Part shown: positions 62,415-64,000 of the stretch, piece by piece
Layout: the number at the start of each line of letters is the position of its first letter
Numbering within the stretch: position 1 is the first letter of the stretch
Assembly: GCF_000565195.1 (NCBI RefSeq)
Contig: NZ_CP006720.1
Coordinates: 930,001 to 994,000, forward strand
DNA: 64,000 nt
DNA from: Spiroplasma mirum ATCC 29335
GTDB lineage: Bacteria > Bacillota_I > Bacilli_A > Mycoplasmatales > Mycoplasmataceae
Reading direction: 5' to 3'
Made by a program: the position numbers and the translations under genes
The notes under the pieces: model-generated
Seen by the model: the letters and a program-made list of their open reading frames with translations, nothing else
Told to the model about the DNA's origin: nothing
Databases searched by the model: none

Positions 62415-62505
62415 TGGCGGAACAGGAGAGACTCGAACTCTCGCGCCGGTTGCCCGACCTAACACCTTAGCAGGGTGCCCTCTTTACCAACTTGAGTACT
62501 GTTCC
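62415..62505 (-). tRNA. tRNA-Ser (anticodon GCU)
   Basis: 91 nt with encoded CCA. Acceptor GGAACAG / CTGTTCC, anticodon loop CTGCTAA giving GCU, long variable arm, T-loop TTCGAGT. Reads AGU and AGC. Confidence 0.92.
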
Positions 62506-62577
62506 AATTGGTATTTTCCACTCCTATATTATATACAAAATCGCATTAATATAACAAGTATTTTTAATAATTAATTT

Positions 62578-62604
62578 AAAAAACGAATTTTAAATTCGTT
62601 TTAT
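62578..62604 (-). terminator. Terminator of the 423-aa gene
   Basis: Arms AAAACGAA / TTCGTTTT around an A/T loop that overlaps the stop codon, with T6 following on the minus strand. Confidence 0.65.
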
Positions 62605-63872
62605 TCTATGACATGTACTTCAGTTAAATCACTATTAACTGAAGCATCGTCTTGCGATAATTGAGATTGTTGCGCAAGATTTTGTTGATGCTTTTGAAGA
62701 TTTTGTTGACGACGATTGGAAAGTAGTCTTTGCTGTGTCCTCGATGATTTGGGGGTATTATTAAAAAGAGGAGTATTTTCATTAATTTCTTCGGGACGAT
62801 TTCAATAAGAAGTCATTAAATTTGTAATTTTTTTAATAATACTAAAAGCACCCCGGGTACTATCAACAATTGAAGAAAATGCTGCTGGTAAAACAGCTTC
62901 TAAAATTGTTTTCAAAGAATTTGTTAATCCTTGGGCCGTAATTAGGTTTCTTGTTAAAACACCATAAGTCATTAAATTTAATCCCGGTGATACTAGCCCC
63001 GTTATATTATTAATAACTTGCACCCCTAAATTTTCTTTTTTTGAACAAATTGTGGCAATTAAGTTTAATATTTCCATTCCCTGGGTCATTGTTGATCAGA
63101 AGTTAGTTCCCTTGAAATAAATTTCTTTAAATAGTTCAAATCCCCCATCATGTTCATAAGCTTCATAGGTAGTTTCATAAGTATGAACTAATTGTATTAA
63201 AATATTGCAACCAACTGATAAGTAAATACTAGTTGCGAGAACTTTTTGGGCATATTTTGTTAAGTTATGCTTTTCATTATTAAGATACTTTTCCACTAAT
63301 GGTTTAATTGATAAATAAGCAATATCATAGTAATAAAAATATAATCCTTCTGGTTTTCATAAATTAAAATTAGGCATTGTGTATTTTGCAACACAAATAC
63401 TTGCCGATTCTAAAAAGTTTAGAAAGGTATCTATAAGTTCTTCTTTTTTAAAACCGTTTTGGACAATTGCTTTGACATGCATAAAAAATGATCTAACATC
63501 CGGTTCAGAAATATGTTCATTAACAATTTCATCAATTTGCGCAATAAAATCAGTAGTTTCTGAATTTACCGAATGGTTAGGTTCAACACCAACTTCTAGG
63601 TTAGTGGCACTTGCTGCTCTTGAAATAGTTGGTTCTGATGAGTTAATTTCTGCGGTGTCCTTTGTTTCTGTGGAGTTTGTTAAGTCAGATGTATCTTGGG
63701 CTGTTAGTAAAGGAGAATCTTCGTGGAAAAGAAATTCGGGGATGATATTTTCATCTGGTTCAGAAATTTCACTAGTTTCTGAGAAAGTTTCAAGATCTAA
63801 AGAAGAATCATTTCTTGGAAGATCATTAGGTTTTGATAAATTTTCAGTTGAATTATTTTGCGATTTTGGCAT
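62601..63872 (-). CDS. Hypothetical protein, 423 aa
   Basis: N-terminal 120 residues are low-complexity Ser/Glu/Asp/Thr (MPKSQNNSTENLSKPND, FSETSEISEPDENIIPEF). A helical middle follows (KYAQKVLATSIYLSVGCNIL), with Gly/Leu stretches (GVLTRNLITAQGLTNSLKTI), and a Gln/Arg-rich tail (RRQQNLQKHQQNLAQQSQ). No signal peptide; possibly membrane-associated through the middle. Whole only with two TGA Trp. GAAAGGAAAAAAACT precedes the ATG. Not recognised. Confidence 0.7.
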
Positions 63873-63960
63873 AGTTTTTTTCCTTTCATAATAAATTAAT
63901 TATAAAAAAGCATTTTAAGTTTGAAAACTTAAAATTAAATATTAAAAAATAATTTTAAAC

Positions 63961-63998
63961 AAAAAACACCTAATAAAATATACTTTATTAGGTGTTCT
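63961..63998 (-). terminator. Terminator of a gene beyond the right edge
   Basis: 13-bp perfect arms AACACCTAATAAA / TTTATTAGGTGTT (63965-63977, 63984-63996), followed by T6 on the minus strand. Confidence 0.75.
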
Positions 63999-64000
63999 TG

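Noticed and set aside
63379-63891. Long plus-strand frame antisense to the 423-aa gene
   Set aside because: It is the Ser/Val-rich mirror of the acidic minus-strand sequence and has no ribosome-binding site. The minus-strand frame is longer once TGA is Trp, and it has a good start and a terminator.

Overview
The window is about 64 kb of AT-rich mollicute chromosome, almost certainly a Spiroplasma, probably of the citri-type clade. UGA is read as tryptophan in nearly every gene: uvrA, uvrB, secA, pgk, tyrS and others are whole only if TGA codes for Trp. Two tandem tRNA-Trp genes, anticodons CCA and UCA, lie at 55.9-56.2 kb. Most genes are on the minus strand. Genes were joined by hand through in-frame TGA codons, so they are longer than standard-code ORFs.

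Layout. 0-4.7 kb: translation genes (rnhB, rbgA, a degenerate rbgA paralogue, rplS with a leader hairpin, trmD, rimM, khpA, rpsP). 4.8-8.6 kb: gap (GAPDH) among decayed genes. 8.6-15.7 kb: dnaI and dnaB-type primosome genes, then uvrA-folC-folT. 15.8-22.2 kb: small hypotheticals, tpiA, a rhodanese-like gene, whiA, secA and a broken lipoprotein. 22.3-30.8 kb: an ABC exporter with an A9 tract at its start, pgk, the hprK-lgt-trxB run and uvrB. 30.9-38.4 kb: prs, a NifU-like gene and rpiB set among many broken lipoprotein and membrane genes. 38.4-41.9 kb: an amino-sugar locus (PTS EIICB, nanE, divergent RpiR regulator). 42-44.9 kb: mgtA with a possible leader peptide. 45.2-49.7 kb: a segment bounded by a near-perfect 212-bp inverted repeat, holding a truncated phosphatase, a PTS IIB protein, tyrS and a YtxG/YtxH-like pair. 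49.7-55.8 kb: two Spiroplasma-type hypotheticals, pncB, a ytpR-like gene, an M42 aminopeptidase and two tandem degV genes. 55.8-64 kb: tRNA-Ser, two tRNA-Trp, fur and acpP, broken genes, proS with an unknown partner, cardiolipin synthase, tRNA-Ser and a 423-aa unknown protein.

Metabolically the window covers part of glycolysis (gap, tpiA, pgk), PRPP and NAD precursor synthesis, folate uptake and polyglutamylation, sugar import with HPr kinase control, lipoprotein maturation (lgt), secretion (secA) and excision repair (uvrA, uvrB).

I found no CRISPR array, no recognisable insertion sequence and no clear new defence system. The most unusual items are the 212-bp inverted repeat, the A9 slippage site in the ABC exporter, the mgtA leader ORF, the rplS leader hairpin, a probable ATT start in nanE, and the contrast between intact core genes and about a dozen frameshifted lineage-specific genes.
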